Shown here one piece after another: positions 62,786-64,000 of a stretch of DNA of 64,000 nucleotides. Location of the stretch: contig NZ_JYLM01000004.1 in the NCBI RefSeq assembly GCF_001439815.1, positions 372,001 to 436,000 of the forward strand, read 5' to 3'. Origin of the DNA: Pseudomonas orientalis. GTDB lineage: Bacteria > Pseudomonadota > Gammaproteobacteria > Pseudomonadales > Pseudomonadaceae. The notes under the pieces were generated by a model. The model saw only the letters and a list, made by a program, of their open reading frames with translations, did no database searches and was not told where the DNA came from. A program made the translations under genes and the position numbers. Position 1 is the first letter of the stretch. Every line of letters begins with the position of its first letter.

Positions 62786-64000
62786 TTACCACTGGTAGGT
62801 GGCGCTGGCGACGACGCTGCGTTGGTCACCGAAGTAGCAGTAGGAACCGTCACAGGTGGAAATGTAGTCCTTGTTGAACAGGTTGGTCGCGTTCACTTTC
62901 ACCGACGCGCCCTTGAGGCTGTTGTCCAGGCGGCCGAGGTCGTAGTGCACGGCGCCGTCGAATACGGTGTAGGCGTTGGCTTTGCCGGACCAGGTATTGG
63001 CCTGGTCGCCGTAGGTATTGCCGGTGTAGCGGGCGCCAAAGCCGATGCCGAAGCCGTCGAGAGCGCCGGTGTGCCAGGTGTAGTCCGTCCACAGGGAGGC
63101 TTGCTGGTTAGGCATCAGTTGCAGGCGGTTGCCTTTGAAGTCGCCTTTTTGCACTTCGGATTTGGCCAGGGTATACGCCGCGATCACCTTGAGGTTTTCG
63201 GTGACGTCAGAGATAGCTTCCAGCTCCAGGCCCTTGACCTTCACTTCGCCGGTCTGGTCGGTGAGTGACACTCCACCGGACTGGAAGCTGGTGACCAGCA
63301 CGTTTTTCTGGGTGAGGTCATACACCGCCGCGCTCAGTAGCGTGTTCGAGCCCGGCGGCTGGTACTTGATCCCCATCTCCCACTGCTTGCCCTCGGTGGG
63401 TTTATACGACTCGGTCGGGGAGACGCTGGCGTTGCTCGCCGGTTGGAACGATTCGGCGTAGGAGATATAGGGCACGAAGCCTGAGTCGAATACATAACTC
63501 AGCGCCGCGTTGCCACTGAAGTTCTTGCTGCGATCGGTATTGGTCGCATCATTTTTGTTGAAGTACGTGGTGCCCTGGTGCACCCAGTCTTCACGACCGC
63601 CCAGGGTCAGGCGCCAGTTGTCCAGCGCCATCTGGTCCTGCACGTAGAGGCCGGTCTGGATGGTTTTCTGGTTGTAGTCATAGAACGCGGTGGAACGCGC
63701 CGGCCGCACGACCGGCTGGGTATTGACCGGGTTGAAGATATTGATCGTTCCAGCACCGCCGAAGATCGACAGGTATGAAGTGTCGGTGCGCTGATGGTCC
63801 AGGCCCAGCAGCAGCGTATGGGTGATATCGCCGGTGCTGAAATCTGCCTGGAAATTGTTATCCACCGCGAACTGGCTGATGTCCTCGTCCACGTTGGTCG
63901 AGGAGCGGCTGATATTGCCGGCCGCGTCTGCTGGCGAGAAGGCGAACGAACCCACGGTCAGTTGCTGGAAAGCCAGTTCCGACTTGGTGTAGCGCAGGTT
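62786..64000 (-). CDS. TonB-dependent siderophore receptor (5' part outside window)
   Basis: 405 residues of the C-terminal beta-barrel up to the window edge; the frame stays open at base 64000. Beta-barrel features: alternating strands, loops such as GNAALSYVFDSGFVPYISYAESFQPAS and the ending GDQRSVVASATYQW, a C-terminal aromatic residue as needed for outer-membrane assembly. The ending CDGSYCYFGDQR with two Cys and the sequence style match ferrichrome-type (FhuA/FiuA) receptors. The plug domain and signal are not in the window. Heads a receptor-PepSY-small protein operon. Confidence 0.85.
   Translation of the reverse strand, partial: NLRYTKSELAFQQLTVGSFAFSPADAAGNISRSSTNVDEDISQFAVDNNFQADFSTGDITHTLLLGLDHQRTDTSYLSIFGGAGTINIFNPVNTQPVVRPARSTAFYDYNQKTIQTGLYVQDQMALDNWRLTLGGREDWVHQGTTYFNKNDATNTDRSKNFSGNAALSYVFDSGFVPYISYAESFQPASNASVSPTESYKPTEGKQWEMGIKYQPPGSNTLLSAAVYDLTQKNVLVTSFQSGGVSLTDQTGEVKVKGLELEAISDVTENLKVIAAYTLAKSEVQKGDFKGNRLQLMPNQQASLWTDYTWHTGALDGFGIGFGARYTGNTYGDQANTWSGKANAYTVFDGAVHYDLGRLDNSLKGASVKVNATNLFNKDYISTCDGSYCYFGDQRSVVASATYQW

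Overview
The window looks like chromosomal DNA from a Pseudomonas of the P. fluorescens group. The supports are high GC, Pseudomonas-type gene content and gene order (betABI, betT, cbcVWX, sdaB, gbdR, caiX-cdhCAB, cdhR, dgcAB, gbcA/gbcB, glyA-soxBDAG-purU-fdhA), and two REP repeat families typical of that group: one with core GTGGGAGGGGGCTTGCCCCC and one with core GTAGGAGCGAGCTTGCTCGC. I see no phage, integrase, transposase, CRISPR array, tRNA or rRNA. This is core or conserved-accessory chromosome, not an island.

Layout. 1-10.4 kb holds general functions: a FUSC/YccS membrane protein (its end is cut by the window edge), a BaiN/HI0933 flavoprotein, the helicase DbpA, an MdtD-like exporter directly behind an RhlA-like acyltransferase, and a TldD/PmbA-type pair. 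10.6-22 kb covers choline and betaine uptake and choline oxidation: betA, betB, betI, betT, the ABC system cbcVWX, then sdaB. 22.4-28.9 kb covers the regulators gbdR and cdhR and the carnitine genes caiX-cdhC-cdhA-cdhB. 29.1-31.1 kb is an unrelated insert: a DUF3010-like protein, a tyrosinase and an LprI-like protein. 31.3-39.1 kb is the dimethylglycine module: a dipeptidase-like protein, a DUF5943-like protein, dgcA, dgcB and a dedicated ETF pair. 39.2-39.8 kb is a gene-free stretch with four perfect DnaA boxes and a 101-bp direct repeat. 39.9-54.1 kb holds the glycine betaine demethylase genes gbcA/gbcB, ltaE, a TraX-family protein, glyA, soxBDAG, purU and fdhA. 54.3-64 kb holds an anti-sigma-like protein, a DUF2780-like protein, a YihG acyltransferase, an aspartic protease-like protein with creBCD, a glutathione S-transferase, and an iron-uptake unit (PepSY membrane protein and a TonB receptor cut by the window end).

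How the genes work together. Choline enters by BetT or CbcXWV and is oxidised to glycine betaine by BetA and BetB. Carnitine is bound by CaiX and converted to glycine betaine by CdhA, CdhC and CdhB. GbcAB removes one methyl group to give dimethylglycine, DgcAB with its ETF gives sarcosine, and SoxBDAG gives glycine. GlyA makes serine, and SdaB deaminates it to pyruvate. Formaldehyde and one-carbon folate are disposed of by FdhA and PurU. GbdR, CdhR and BetI are the local regulators.

The most interesting signals are the origin-like DnaA-box cluster, a dipeptidase-family protein in the dimethylglycine operon that has lost three metal ligands, a DgcA with one Fe-S cysteine replaced, a stand-alone RhlA-like enzyme coupled to an exporter, candidate 20-21 bp-spaced AraC-type half-sites at three promoters, a sigma-54-like promoter before gbdR, and 21 REP pairs in 64 kb, several of them inside operons. 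All function calls come from reading the sequence and recall of the families; no search was run.
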